64,000 nucleotides of DNA from an uncultured Mucilaginibacter sp. (GTDB lineage: Bacteria; Bacteroidota; Bacteroidia; Sphingobacteriales; Sphingobacteriaceae), in NCBI GenBank assembly GCA_913775265.1, contig CAJYJH010000068.1, positions 62,001 through 126,000 of the forward strand, read 5' to 3'. A program made the position numbers and the translations under genes. Within the stretch, counting starts at the first letter, position 1, and each line of letters starts with the position of its first letter. The notes under the pieces were generated by a model. It saw only the letters and a program-made list of their open reading frames with translations. It searched no databases and had not been told where the DNA came from. Below are positions 43,713 through 52,185 of the stretch, one piece after another.

Positions 43713-43798
43713 GTAGCTATTGCTTACCAAGCTTGATTGTATAAAAACAAGCCTATAGTTTATTACCCTTAAATTTAAGCTATACAACCACATTTATT

Positions 43799-43806
43799 TA
43801 CTTTTG
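43799..43806 (+). promoter_or_regulatory. -7 element adjacent to the MFS start codon
   Basis: TACTTTTG matches TAnnTTTG and ends five bases before the ATG at 43812. With the usual distance from -7 to the transcription start, the mRNA would begin at or next to the start codon. Confidence 0.5.
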
Positions 43807-43811
43807 CGGCG

Positions 43812-44960
43812 ATGACTGCTATAACAAACCGGTCGCCGCGCGAACTGCGAATCGGGTGTGCTATTTTCTTTTTCATTTCGGGTTTTGGCTATTCCTCCTG
43901 GGCTTCGCGCATACCTTCAGTTCAGCGTCAGTTACATTTAAACGAAGCCCAATTAGGCACGCTCCTGTTTGCCTTACCAATTGGACTCATGCTCACGCTG
44001 CCGGTTACAGGTAAATTATTAAGCCATTATACCAGCCGCAGCATTATGTTTTTTGGCGCTATCGCATTTAATGTGGTACTTTTTTTATTAGGATTGGCTA
44101 CCGTTGCCTGGCAGTTCTCCATCATTTTATTTGCTTTGGGATCGGCGCGTAACTTATTAAATCTTTCGGTGAACGCACAGTCGGTAGGCGTGCAGTCGCT
44201 GTACCAAAAATCTATCATCACAACCTTTCATGGTATCTGGAGTATAGCAGGGTTTGCCGGTGCTGCCGGTGGTTACTTGATGGTAAGTTTTAATATCGGC
44301 TTGTTTTATCACCTGGGAGCTATCAGTGTTTTACTTTGTGCCGCTTCCATCTATTTTTATTCGTACACCTTTTATCAAAAGCCTAAGCCTGTTGAGCGTA
44401 AACCTTTTTTAATACTGCCCGACAGGCACATGCTTAAGTTTGCGGTGATTTGCTTTGCCTGTATGGCCTGCGAGAATACCATGTACGACTGGAGCGCCAT
44501 TTATTTTGAAAAAGCGGTACACGCCGGTAAAGCTACCTCAACTGCAGCCTTTGTAGCCTATATGATAGCCATGACCACCGGCCGCTTTGTGGGCGACAAA
44601 GTTGTACTACGCATCGGTATCAAAAATATGCTGAATTACAGTGGTTGGTTTATTTTTACCGGGTTATTGCTGGCGGTATTATTCCCTTATCCAATTGTTG
44701 CCGGAGCCGGTTTTATGTTGGTAGGTTTAGGTGTGGCCTGCGTAGTACCATTAGTATTTAGCATTGCAGGTAAATCAGCATCCTTAAGCAGTGGCACCGC
44801 TATTGCCTCGATATCAACCGTTGGATATTTTGGCTTTTTATTGGTACCTCCGTTTGTAGGTTACATTGCTCAGGCTGCAGATTTACGCTGGTCATTCGGC
44901 GTGATTGCACTATTAGGTGCACTCATTATTTGGATGGTGACTAAAATAGACGCTAACTAA
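43812..44960 (+). CDS. MFS transporter
   Basis: A 382-residue inner-membrane permease with about twelve helices. The first segment (RIGCAIFFFISGFGYSSWASRIPSVQRQLHLNEAQLGTLLFALPIG) resembles the YbjJ-like and FucP-like MFS groups, and VGDKVVLRIGIKNML carries the loop charge motif. A sugar or sugar-like substrate is plausible given the LacI regulator next door, but not proven. The gene ends in a shared terminator, and it may be translated from a leaderless mRNA. Confidence 0.88.
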   Translation: MTAITNRSPRELRIGCAIFFFISGFGYSSWASRIPSVQRQLHLNEAQLGTLLFALPIGLMLTLPVTGKLLSHYTSRSIMFFGAIAFNVVLFLLGLATVAWQFSIILFALGSARNLLNLSVNAQSVGVQSLYQKSIITTFHGIWSIAGFAGAAGGYLMVSFNIGLFYHLGAISVLLCAASIYFYSYTFYQKPKPVERKPFLILPDRHMLKFAVICFACMACENTMYDWSAIYFEKAVHAGKATSTAAFVAYMIAMTTGRFVGDKVVLRIGIKNMLNYSGWFIFTGLLLAVLFPYPIVAGAGFMLVGLGVACVVPLVFSIAGKSASLSSGTAIASISTVGYFGFLLVPPFVGYIAQAADLRWSFGVIALLGALIIWMVTKIDAN

Positions 44961-44984
44961 AAAAGGTGCTTTTCAGCACCTTCC
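44959..44984. terminator. Bidirectional terminator between MFS and PLP-enzyme genes
   Basis: AAGGTGCT and AGCACCTT arms with a four-base loop. The minus strand ends in TTTTTT. It overlaps the end of the MFS gene's stop region. Confidence 0.75.
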
Positions 44985-45009
44985 AATAATACTATATATC
45001 ATAATCAAA

Positions 45010-46131
45010 TCAGGCTTTGATTAACGCATTTAGCATGTCGGCAATCAGATCATCAATATGCTCTAACCAAACCGATACCCTCAGCAAGTTTTGTGGTGTT
45101 TTTGTATCCGGCCCTTCAATAGCCGCACGGCGCTCAATCAAACTTTCTACCCCGCCCAAACTGGTTGCCTTCGTAAACAGCTTTAAATGATTGATTACAC
45201 GTTCGGCAGCTTCTTTCCCACCCGCTACCATAAAAGATAACATACCACCAGAATTCAGCATCTGCTGTTTGGCCAATTCATGCTGCGGATGCGATGCCAG
45301 ACCTGGATAAAGCACCTGCTCTACCTGCGATTGTTGTTCTAAAAATTCGGCCAGTAACTGGGCATTTTGCACATGGCCGCGCATGCGATAAGGCAAAGTT
45401 TTGATACTTCTGGCGAGCCAGTAACAATCGGTTGGTGCAGGTATAGCACCGCCCATTTGCTGTATATCCAGTATCCGCTTCCACCAGTCGTCATCTTGTA
45501 CAGTAATTAGCGCACCGCCTGTTAAATCGCTATGTCCTCCTAAATATTTGGTGGTTGAATGCATCACCATATCAACACCCAGGCTTAACGGCTGTTGCCC
45601 TAATGGTGAGGCAAAAGTATTATCGCAGACCACTTTGATACCCCGGCTGCGAGCTAAAGCAACGACTTTTTTGATATCCGTTAATTTCAACAACGGGTTA
45701 GACGGCGTTTCTACCCAAATTAAACCGGTGTTGGGCTTAATGAGAGACGAGAGTTGCTCATCGTTATTTAAATCAATAAAATCAAACTCGAGTATACCGG
45801 CAAATAAAGTTTTAAGCTGATTACGCAGGCCATGATACATATCATCAGGCGCAATCACATGCGTACCCGGTTTTAACGACTGGAACACCGTCATGCCCGC
45901 AGCATTACCAGAAGAAAATGCTGCTGCCTGCACACCGCCTTCTAAGCGGGCAAGCACCGTTTCGAGCGCCTGACGGTTAGGATTCCCTGCACGGCTATAG
46001 CTATAGCCCTTGCTGTAATTACCGTCGTGGTCGCGTTCAAAAGTGGTAGACAATATTATGGGTGATACCACAGCCGATGTACTTTCATCAATATGGCTAC
46101 CGGCATGTATGGCCAGAGTTTCAATTTTCAT
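45010..46131 (-). CDS. Cystathionine gamma-synthase/beta-lyase family PLP enzyme
   Basis: A 373-residue enzyme of the Cys/Met metabolism PLP family: ETLAIHAGSHIDESTSAVVSPIILSTTF, YSYSRAGNPNRQALETVLARLEGG, SSGNAAGMTVFQSLKPGTHVI, and the PLP lysine in MHSTTKYLGGHSDLTGGAL. The exact reaction (gamma-synthase, beta-lyase or gamma-lyase) cannot be fixed from motifs, so no symbol is given. It probably serves methionine/cysteine interconversion. It is a single leftward gene with a terminator shared with the MFS gene. Confidence 0.92.
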   Translation of the reverse strand: MKIETLAIHAGSHIDESTSAVVSPIILSTTFERDHDGNYSKGYSYSRAGNPNRQALETVLARLEGGVQAAAFSSGNAAGMTVFQSLKPGTHVIAPDDMYHGLRNQLKTLFAGILEFDFIDLNNDEQLSSLIKPNTGLIWVETPSNPLLKLTDIKKVVALARSRGIKVVCDNTFASPLGQQPLSLGVDMVMHSTTKYLGGHSDLTGGALITVQDDDWWKRILDIQQMGGAIPAPTDCYWLARSIKTLPYRMRGHVQNAQLLAEFLEQQSQVEQVLYPGLASHPQHELAKQQMLNSGGMLSFMVAGGKEAAERVINHLKLFTKATSLGGVESLIERRAAIEGPDTKTPQNLLRVSVWLEHIDDLIADMLNALIKA

Positions 46132-46217
46132 AGTGAGTCAAATTAAAGCATAATTTCAGTTATCTAAGCTTTGCTGACCTACAAACTACACTTACACTAT
46201 TCAATTTTTACAATTAA

Positions 46218-47177
46218 TTACTTAGCCATCCAACTAAAAGTCATCTTAACCGGCAGGATATGCCCCTCTTTATCAAACAGCATTTGATCCAAACAAATTA
46301 CTCTTTGATTAGCGCCGGTTTGGTCGAGTGGCCTGCGGTGGTATACAATGTAATACTTATCATCTTTAGCTGAATGTATCACAGAATGATGACCGGCACC
46401 GCGTGCAATTTTAGGATCCTGCTCTAGAACGGTTGACAGTCGCTTAAACGGGCCGAATGGAGAATCGGCAATAGCGTAAGCCACTTTATAATCCGGACCG
46501 GTCCAGCCCCCCTCCGACCACATAAAGTAATATTTATTGTTCCGGATAAACATATATGGCCCCTCTACATAGTGCTCAGGCGTTATTTCTTTGTATAGGG
46601 TACCATCTGGCAGTGGTTCAATCCCGCTAAAGTCGGATTTCAGCTTAACCATGTTGCAATGGCCCCATCCGCCATAGTACATGTAATATGATCCGTCTTT
46701 GTCTTTAAACACAAACTGGTCTATAGGTTGTGCACCGTTAACGATGGTGTCAATTAAAGGATGACCTAACAAATCTTTATAAGGACCATCGGGCTTATTA
46801 GCTACCGCTACACCGATGCCGCCTACTTCGCCTGGATGGATATCATTAGCTCCAAAAAATAAATAATATTTATTACCCTTTTTCAGCACTGCTGGTGCCC
46901 ACATGGCTTTCTTGGCCCACTTTACAGCGCTGGTATCTATAATGCGTGGATGCTTTTTCCACGTTTTTAAATCAGCTGACGAAAATGCATCCATAAATAT
47001 CTGATCCTTGTAAGGTGCAGAATAGGTTGGAAATATCCAGTAGGTGTTGCCATACTTAATACCTTCCGGATCGGCGTACCAGCCCTCTATCACCGGATTA
47101 TGCTGAGCAAAAGTTTTGGTACATAACAGAAGCAACACAACAAAAGCAGACTGTAATAAATGACGATATATTTTCAT
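46218..47177 (-). CDS. Exported glycoside hydrolase family 43 protein
   Basis: A 319-residue enzyme with a signal peptide (LLQSAFVVLLLLCTKTFAQ). It is a five-bladed beta propeller with the GH43 residues visible: base Asp in EGWYADPEGIKYG, pKa-modulating Asp in GAQPIDQFVFKDKDG, and acid Glu in YVEGPYMFIRNNKYYFMWSEGGW. GH43 members cleave arabinan, xylan or beta-xyloside linkages, and this would complement the GH51 arabinofuranosidase. It stands alone between the PLP enzyme and gltA. Confidence 0.93.
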   Translation of the reverse strand: MKIYRHLLQSAFVVLLLLCTKTFAQHNPVIEGWYADPEGIKYGNTYWIFPTYSAPYKDQIFMDAFSSADLKTWKKHPRIIDTSAVKWAKKAMWAPAVLKKGNKYYLFFGANDIHPGEVGGIGVAVANKPDGPYKDLLGHPLIDTIVNGAQPIDQFVFKDKDGSYYMYYGGWGHCNMVKLKSDFSGIEPLPDGTLYKEITPEHYVEGPYMFIRNNKYYFMWSEGGWTGPDYKVAYAIADSPFGPFKRLSTVLEQDPKIARGAGHHSVIHSAKDDKYYIVYHRRPLDQTGANQRVICLDQMLFDKEGHILPVKMTFSWMAK

Positions 47178-47253
47178 TGGGTTTTATTATTGGTTTCAAA
47201 GACAAATTAAACGCCCTTAATATTTTATAAGAACTTTATCTAAAAATTGATAA

Positions 47254-47290
47254 CAAAAAAAGGGTTGACAGTTTAAGCTATCAACCCCTT
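47254..47290 (-). terminator. Terminator of gltA
   Basis: AGGGTTGA and TCAACCCCT arms; on the minus strand a run of seven T follows. It lies 15 bases after the gltA stop. Confidence 0.82.
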
Positions 47291-47304
47291 ATTGAGTATT
47301 TTAA

Positions 47305-48591
47305 TTAGCGATTGCTGATGTCGGTATAATCATTACCGGTTTCGCCGGTGTAAATCTGACGCGGACGGCCAATCGGCTCTTTATTTTCTTTCATTTCTTT
47401 CCATTGGGCAATCCATCCCGGTAAACGGCCCAGGGCAAACAGCACCGTAAACATTTCGGTTGGAAAACCTAATGCACGATAGATAATGCCAGAATAAAAG
47501 TCAACGTTTGGATATAATTTACGCTCAACAAAATATGGATCTTTCAAGGCAACTTCTTCCAGGCGTTTAGCAATATCTAATACCTCGTCGTTTACACCTA
47601 ATTTTTCCAAAATATCGTCACAAGCCTTTTTGATGATTTTAGCGCGAGGGTCGAAGTTTTTATACACACGGTGACCGAAGCCCATCAAACGGAAAGGATC
47701 ATTTTTGTCTTTAGCCTTGGCAATCCACTTATCGGTATCACCACCATCAGCTTTAATTTTCTCCAGCATCTCAATCACCGCCTGGTTAGCACCACCATGC
47801 AGCGGGCCCCACAGTGCCGAGATACCGGCAGAAATAGAAGCGTATAAGTTAGCGTCTGATGAACCTACAATACGAACGGTAGAAGCAGAACAGTTTTGCT
47901 CATGATCGGCATGTAGAATCAGCAATTTATTCATGGCATCGACAACTACTGGATCAATCTCATAATCTTCAGTTGGTTTGCTGAAGGTCATGTACATGAA
48001 GTTAGTAACGTAGTCGAATTTATTTTTAGGATAATTGACCGGATGACCTAATGATTTTTTGTAAATCCACGCCACGATGGTACTCATTTTAGCAATGAGC
48101 TTATGAATCTCTAGGTCAACAATTTCAGGAGGCAACGATGGCGCTAACGACTCCGGGTTAAATGCAGCCAGTGCACCAATTAGAGATGACAACTGCCCCA
48201 TTGGATGCGAGTTGGAAGGGAAGCCGTCAAAAAACTTCTTCATATCCTCGTGCACCAATGTATGGCGATTCAGCTCAAATTGGAAGTTTTTTAATTGCTC
48301 TTGTGTAGGTAAGTTGCCATATATCAACAAGTAAGCAACCTCAACAAACGTTGATTTTTCGGCCAACTGCTCAATTGGATAACCACGATATTTTAATATA
48401 CCTTGTTCGCCATCTAAAAAGGTGATAGCGCTTTTAGTAGCACCTGTGTTTTTGTAACCAATATCTAAAGTAATGTATCCGGTTAAATCACGCAGTTTAG
48501 AAATATCTAAAGCTTTTTCGTTTTCTGTACCTTCAATAACAGGTAAGTCGTATGTTTTGTTGCCGATTTTTAATTGTGCAGTTTCCGACAT
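47305..48591 (-). CDS. gltA: Citrate synthase
   Basis: A 428-residue first enzyme of the TCA cycle, condensing oxaloacetate with acetyl-CoA. It matches the long hexameric type II form: FLDGEQGILKYRGYPIEQLAE, HADHEQNCSASTVRIVGSS (catalytic His), SALWGPLHGGANQAVIEML (catalytic His), GFGHRVYKNFDPRAK, and VDFYSGIIYRALGFP with the catalytic Asp. ATG at 48591 (MSETAQLKIG) replaces the track's upstream codon, and a -7 box sits just before it. Together with icd it gives two TCA-cycle genes in the window, not clustered. Confidence 0.96.
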   Translation of the reverse strand: MSETAQLKIGNKTYDLPVIEGTENEKALDISKLRDLTGYITLDIGYKNTGATKSAITFLDGEQGILKYRGYPIEQLAEKSTFVEVAYLLIYGNLPTQEQLKNFQFELNRHTLVHEDMKKFFDGFPSNSHPMGQLSSLIGALAAFNPESLAPSLPPEIVDLEIHKLIAKMSTIVAWIYKKSLGHPVNYPKNKFDYVTNFMYMTFSKPTEDYEIDPVVVDAMNKLLILHADHEQNCSASTVRIVGSSDANLYASISAGISALWGPLHGGANQAVIEMLEKIKADGGDTDKWIAKAKDKNDPFRLMGFGHRVYKNFDPRAKIIKKACDDILEKLGVNDEVLDIAKRLEEVALKDPYFVERKLYPNVDFYSGIIYRALGFPTEMFTVLFALGRLPGWIAQWKEMKENKEPIGRPRQIYTGETGNDYTDISNR

Positions 48592-48615
48592 AGAAATATG
48601 GGGTTGTATCCGTAA

Positions 48616-48623
48616 CAAATGTA
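48616..48623 (-). promoter_or_regulatory. -7 element of gltA
   Basis: TACATTTG on the minus strand fits TAnnTTTG and lies 24 bases upstream of the ATG at 48591. This supports the shortened start. Confidence 0.5.
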
Positions 48624-48755
48624 ATTAAATATGCCATTAATCACCTTTGCCGGTTAGTATTATCACTTAAAATTTACGTTTATAATTAATAATTTAAGTG
48701 CAAGCTATTGTTAGCTAACAAAAACTTAACAATGCTTAACACTTTAAACATTGGG

Positions 48756-49268
48756 TTATTTAATTTCTTCTTTTACCTCGCCACATTCCAGCATTTCGTC
48801 GCCGTAATAAGGGTTTTTGATTTCCTTTTGGGCCGACAACCAGTAACCGCCTTTACCGTTACCTGCCATAGGGCAATAAGCCACGTAAACCGGTCCGGAT
48901 TTGGTTTTCATACCTTTAACCAACGGGATAACATCCTGGCTTAACTGTAAAAATATATTACGCTGCGATTTCACATCATCTGTAGCTGCAATCCGGTTAG
49001 CCAAATCAGCCGCCTCTGTACATCCTTTGATGTTTCCTAAATTAGCCGCCAGTGTTTTGGCTGACTCCTGCGCCGCTTTAGGATCAGTTTTTACCAAGTT
49101 ATCTTTAACAGCCAAGTAAGCATTATATACTTTAGCAGTATCGGTTTGCGGAGCAACTATAGCTGTGCTGTCACTGCCTTGCACGGTTGAAGTCTCTTGT
49201 TTACTACCCGACTGACAAGCAGTTAATATAGAAGAAGCAATAACAGCCAGAAAAAAGTATCTTTTCAT
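48756..49268 (-). CDS. DUF3347 lipoprotein
   Basis: A 170-residue lipoprotein (signal peptide with lipobox SILTAC, Cys18). Residues 45-165 form a DUF3347 domain: an all-helical part (VYNAYLAVKDNLVKTDPKAAQESAKTLAANL), then the signature YCPMAGNGKGGYWLSAQKEIKNPYYGDEMLECGEV. In other proteins this domain accompanies heavy-metal efflux or copper-handling parts, and the Cys, Met and His residues could bind copper. No metal-efflux genes are adjacent here. Confidence 0.86.
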   Translation of the reverse strand: MKRYFFLAVIASSILTACQSGSKQETSTVQGSDSTAIVAPQTDTAKVYNAYLAVKDNLVKTDPKAAQESAKTLAANLGNIKGCTEAADLANRIAATDDVKSQRNIFLQLSQDVIPLVKGMKTKSGPVYVAYCPMAGNGKGGYWLSAQKEIKNPYYGDEMLECGEVKEEIK

Positions 49269-49425
49269 AATAGGTGGATTAATTGCGGGGCTAAGGTAGG
49301 TAATTTAAGGTTTAAACAAGTAAAATTGGTTACAGTAATTGCCTCTCATCAGCCCAATTTGAAAATTCTGACAACTTCAGCCCAAAAACTCCTACTCTCA
49401 TTTTGCCTGGCTTTTGTCTTAAATT

Positions 49426-49459
49426 AATAAAGCCCTTGAGCTTCCCCAAAGGCTTTATT
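49426..49459 (-). terminator. Hairpin after the 91-residue gene
   Basis: AATAAAGCC and GGCTTTATT arms. Only a weak T tract follows on the minus strand. It lies 32 bases after the stop of the 91-residue gene. Confidence 0.5.
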
Positions 49460-49490
49460 ATATGTATTATATCTATTATTTAATTACAAG

Positions 49491-49766
49491 TTACCATCTT
49501 CTGTAGCCGTAAGCGCGGTGCGGGCGGTGATAGTAACGTTGAACCACAACCGGACGACGTGGACCGTAATACCCCCGGCGTACTATTACCGGACGGCGAT
49601 GGTAATAACGACGTGGCGGACGTTCAACAACTACTACCCGGCGTTGCGGTGGAGCGTAATAAGCCGGACGGCCAATGTTTACGCCTATGTGTGCGGCTAC
49701 TTGTGCTTTAGCACCAAAACTCATTAAGGCTATTAAAAATGCTGCTAAAAATGTAATACGTTTCAT
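49491..49766 (-). CDS. Small exported Arg/Tyr/Pro-rich protein
   Basis: A 91-residue protein with a signal peptide (ITFLAAFLIALMSFGAKAQ), then a low-complexity basic region with repeats of RRPVVV/RRYYHRRP type. About half of the mature residues are Arg, Tyr, Pro, His or Val. There is no recognised family domain. Such small basic exported proteins recur in Bacteroidota genomes with unknown role; a periplasmic or surface polyanion-binding role is speculation. A similar Arg/Tyr tail occurs on the glycine-zipper protein at 40105. Confidence 0.72.
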   Translation of the reverse strand: MKRITFLAAFLIALMSFGAKAQVAAHIGVNIGRPAYYAPPQRRVVVVERPPRRYYHRRPVIVRRGYYGPRRPVVVQRYYHRPHRAYGYRRW

Positions 49767-50274
49767 GTTGCAAAAAATTTAATTTCATCCGGATGCTGTT
49801 GCATCGTTTTGTGTAGGTATGACAGTTAGCGGAAATTATGGTTTAACCTAAGCCGGGAAACAGGCATAACTTTTCCGTTACAAAAGGCCTTACACTAACG
49901 ATTAATAAGATTTTTTGAGGCAGCAGCTATTGAGTAAGTAGCAGACTTTCAATAAATAAATCACATACTTCTAATAAAGCAACAGAGGTTTAAATAAAAT
50001 TTTTAGAATTAAAATTTGGCTTGACCTATAAAACCAGATATTGGATGATTATATCGGAATTTACTCCCTGAAGAAAACTGCAAATCATTGCTGCGAACCA
50101 ATGAGGCGAGTAAAAGAAATAGATAGAACAATTTAAAACAGAAACACTCTGGACTTTATACAAGCAATCGCGTTAAAAACGGATAGGATAGTAAGAGCTA
50201 AGGCAAAGCCAGGTTGGCTTTGAAAAATAGAGATAATAAAAGCTCGGCGCAGATGAGAATCTGCCCTTAAATAA
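49767..50274. other. Gap downstream of the Gly-rich RRM gene
   Basis: About 510 bases without coding potential, repeats or RNA-gene signs that I can recognise. The right end is bounded by the RRM gene's terminator at 50275-50309; the left end must carry the promoter of the 91-residue gene. Confidence 0.5.
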
Positions 50275-50309
50275 GAAAAGCCGGATTGTGCTTAAAAATC
50301 CGGCTTTTC
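50275..50309 (-). terminator. Terminator of the Gly-rich RRM gene
   Basis: Perfect 11-bp arms GAAAAGCCGGA and TCCGGCTTTTC, 10 bases after the stop, with T-rich sequence following on the minus strand. Confidence 0.8.
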
Positions 50310-50319
50310 AATATATATC

Positions 50320-50706
50320 TTAGTTCCAACGGCCACCGCCACGGTTGTTATCTTTTTGATAACCGCCGCCACCGCCACCACGGTTGCCACCGCCGAAGCC
50401 GCCGCCACCACGGTTGCCGCCGCCGAAGCCGCCGCCACCTCTGCGCTCGCCACCGCCGCTTGGTTTTCTGTCTTCTGCCTGGCTTACGGCAATTGATCTG
50501 CCGCTAACTTCAGCACCGTTAAGGCCAGAAATAGCTTTTTGAGCTGCTTCATCATCAGGCATTTCAACAAAGCCAAAGCCTTTGCTTCTGCCGGTCTCAC
50601 GGTCAATAATTAATTTTACTGAGTTTACCTCTCCGTATGCTTCAAAGAGTTCTTTTAAATCTGCTTCCTGTAAGCGGTAAGGAAGGCTTCCTACAAAAAT
50701 GTTCAT
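50320..50706 (-). CDS. RRM RNA-binding protein with Gly-rich tail
   Basis: A 128-residue protein. One RRM occupies residues 1-75 (RNP2 IFVGSL; RNP1 KGFGFVEM). The tail is Gly/Asn/Arg/Phe-rich with a 10-residue repeat (GGGGFGGGNR twice), encoded by a 30-bp tandem DNA repeat at 50374-50430. The layout matches cold-induced Gly-rich RRM proteins of cyanobacteria and Bacteroidota, with RNA chaperone or regulatory roles. ATG at 50706 is used; the track TTG is one codon upstream. A long AT-rich leader region lies upstream. Confidence 0.92.
   Translation of the reverse strand: MNIFVGSLPYRLQEADLKELFEAYGEVNSVKLIIDRETGRSKGFGFVEMPDDEAAQKAISGLNGAEVSGRSIAVSQAEDRKPSGGGERRGGGGFGGGNRGGGGFGGGNRGGGGGGYQKDNNRGGGRWN
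50374..50430. repeat. 30-bp tandem repeat coding GGGGFGGGNR
   Basis: Two near-identical copies, GCCACCACGGTTGCC(A/G)CCGCCGAAGCC, start at 50374 and 50404, with one substitution. Copy number could vary between strains by slippage without breaking frame. Confidence 0.8.
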
Positions 50707-51175
50707 CAATTTTAAATTATCAATTTAAGCATAGTTGCTTAACACCGCAATTAACAGAAAAATTTCTGTATTTATCCAATAATTGGATGCGAAAAAATTA
50801 AAAAAAATTTAAAGACAATATTTAAAAATAGAAACATCTATATTTTGAGTATAACTTTGAGTTAATTAAACTCATTCTGTAAGCTATCTAACTAAAAATC
50901 AAGCTGTCAATATTTTACTATACTTACAATTTGATGGTTGCTTTACTCACCATCGACATAATTTTTTTAAAGGAAATAACAATTGTTGAAAACTTTTGAG
51001 GGTTTCACAGAAATTAAAAATTTCAATTAATAAAATAGTATATTAAAACATACAGAGTGTATCAAGAAGCGGTTCTGACATTTTTACATAACCGCTTCTG
51101 CCACAGTAAAACTATCTTGTTTACTCCCTTTGGTGTTATTATTGACCAACGTGTGCCAGAATACAACACTCCCAC
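50707..51175. other. Divergent AT-rich region between RRM gene and glycosyltransferase operon
   Basis: 469 bases without coding potential. A plus-strand TAACTTTG box lies at 50852-50859, and a 6-bp stem at 50933-50954 precedes a T7 run. If the box is a promoter, it would give either a leader of about 310 nt for the glycosyltransferase operon or a short independent RNA. The perfect hairpin at 51065-51099 is listed separately. Confidence 0.45.
51065..51099. repeat. Perfect 10-bp inverted repeat before the GT operon
   Basis: AGAAGCGGTT and AACCGCTTCT with a 15-base T-rich loop, 77 bases upstream of the first glycosyltransferase ATG. No T tract follows on either strand, so a regulatory RNA structure or operator is as likely as a terminator. 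Confidence 0.5.
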
Positions 51176-52147
51176 ATGACAAATACACGGTTAAAAATTT
51201 TCACCTGGCACATTCACGGTAGCTATCTTTTTTACTTATCGCAAGGTAATTATGATATCTATATTCCTACCAAACCCGAAAAAACTGAAGGCTACTATGG
51301 TCGCGGCGAAACTTTTCCGTTTGGCTTAAATGTTATTGAGATCCCGGCAGAACAAGTAAAAAATCAGGAATTTGATGTCATTGTTTACCAAACCAACCAA
51401 AATTATCTAAAAGATCAGTACGAAATTTTATCGGCCGAGCAACGCGAATTGCCTAAGGTGTATATCGAACATGATCCACCACGTCAGCATCCGACCGATA
51501 CCAAACACGTGGTTGATGATAAAGACATTACCTTAGTGCATGTTACTCACTTTAACAAGCTGATGTGGGACTGCGGTATGACTCCAACTACTGTAATTGA
51601 GCATGGGGTAACTACACCCGGTGCGACCTATACCGGCGAAAAGCCGCGCGGCATTGTAGTTATTAACAATTTACCTATCCGCGGCCGTTTGTTAGGGTTA
51701 GACATATTTTTGAAGGTGCGCGAACATGTACCTATTGATTTAGTGGGTATGGGCACCGGCGACTTAGGTTTGGGCGAAGTATTGCATCCGCAATTACCTG
51801 AGTTTATTTCTAATTACCGCTTCTTTTTTAACCCTATACGCTACACCAGTTTGGGCTTAGCTGTATGTGAGGCCTTGATGCAGGGGATACCAGTGGTTGG
51901 TTTAGCTACTACCGAACTATCAGCCGTGATAGATAACGGCCATTCAGGTTTTATACATACTGATGTAGATTACTTGATTGATAAAATGAATTTATTGATT
52001 GAAGACGCTGAGCTGGCACGCCAAATTGGTGCCGGTGGTCAGCAACTGGCACAAAGCCGTTTTAATATAATGCGCTTTGTGCAAGATTGGGAGCAGCTTT
52101 TTACAAAGGTAAGCCAACAAACAAAAGCCTCCATTTTTATTTCTTGA
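51176..52147 (+). CDS. GT4-like glycosyltransferase
   Basis: A 323-residue cytosolic protein with two Rossmann-like halves. The C-terminal half shows the GT-B nucleotide-sugar site in the form YTSLGLAVCEALMQGIPVVGLATTELSAVI (spaced Glu and GxP), and VINNLPIRGRLLGLDIFLKV starts that domain. The N-terminal acceptor half is short and atypical (IFTWHIHGSYLFYLSQ). Donor and acceptor are unknown. It begins a three-gene rightward operon with a second GT4 and a HAD phosphatase, suggesting one shared glycoside pathway. Confidence 0.85.
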   Translation: MTNTRLKIFTWHIHGSYLFYLSQGNYDIYIPTKPEKTEGYYGRGETFPFGLNVIEIPAEQVKNQEFDVIVYQTNQNYLKDQYEILSAEQRELPKVYIEHDPPRQHPTDTKHVVDDKDITLVHVTHFNKLMWDCGMTPTTVIEHGVTTPGATYTGEKPRGIVVINNLPIRGRLLGLDIFLKVREHVPIDLVGMGTGDLGLGEVLHPQLPEFISNYRFFFNPIRYTSLGLAVCEALMQGIPVVGLATTELSAVIDNGHSGFIHTDVDYLIDKMNLLIEDAELARQIGAGGQQLAQSRFNIMRFVQDWEQLFTKVSQQTKASIFIS

Positions 52148-52185
52148 TCCTGTAAAATACCGATAAAACATTTCACAATTAAATC

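Noticed and set aside
50866-50972. Possible small RNA with -7 box at 50852 and stem plus T7
   Set aside because: The stem has only six pairs and is separated from the T run by seven bases, too weak to call.
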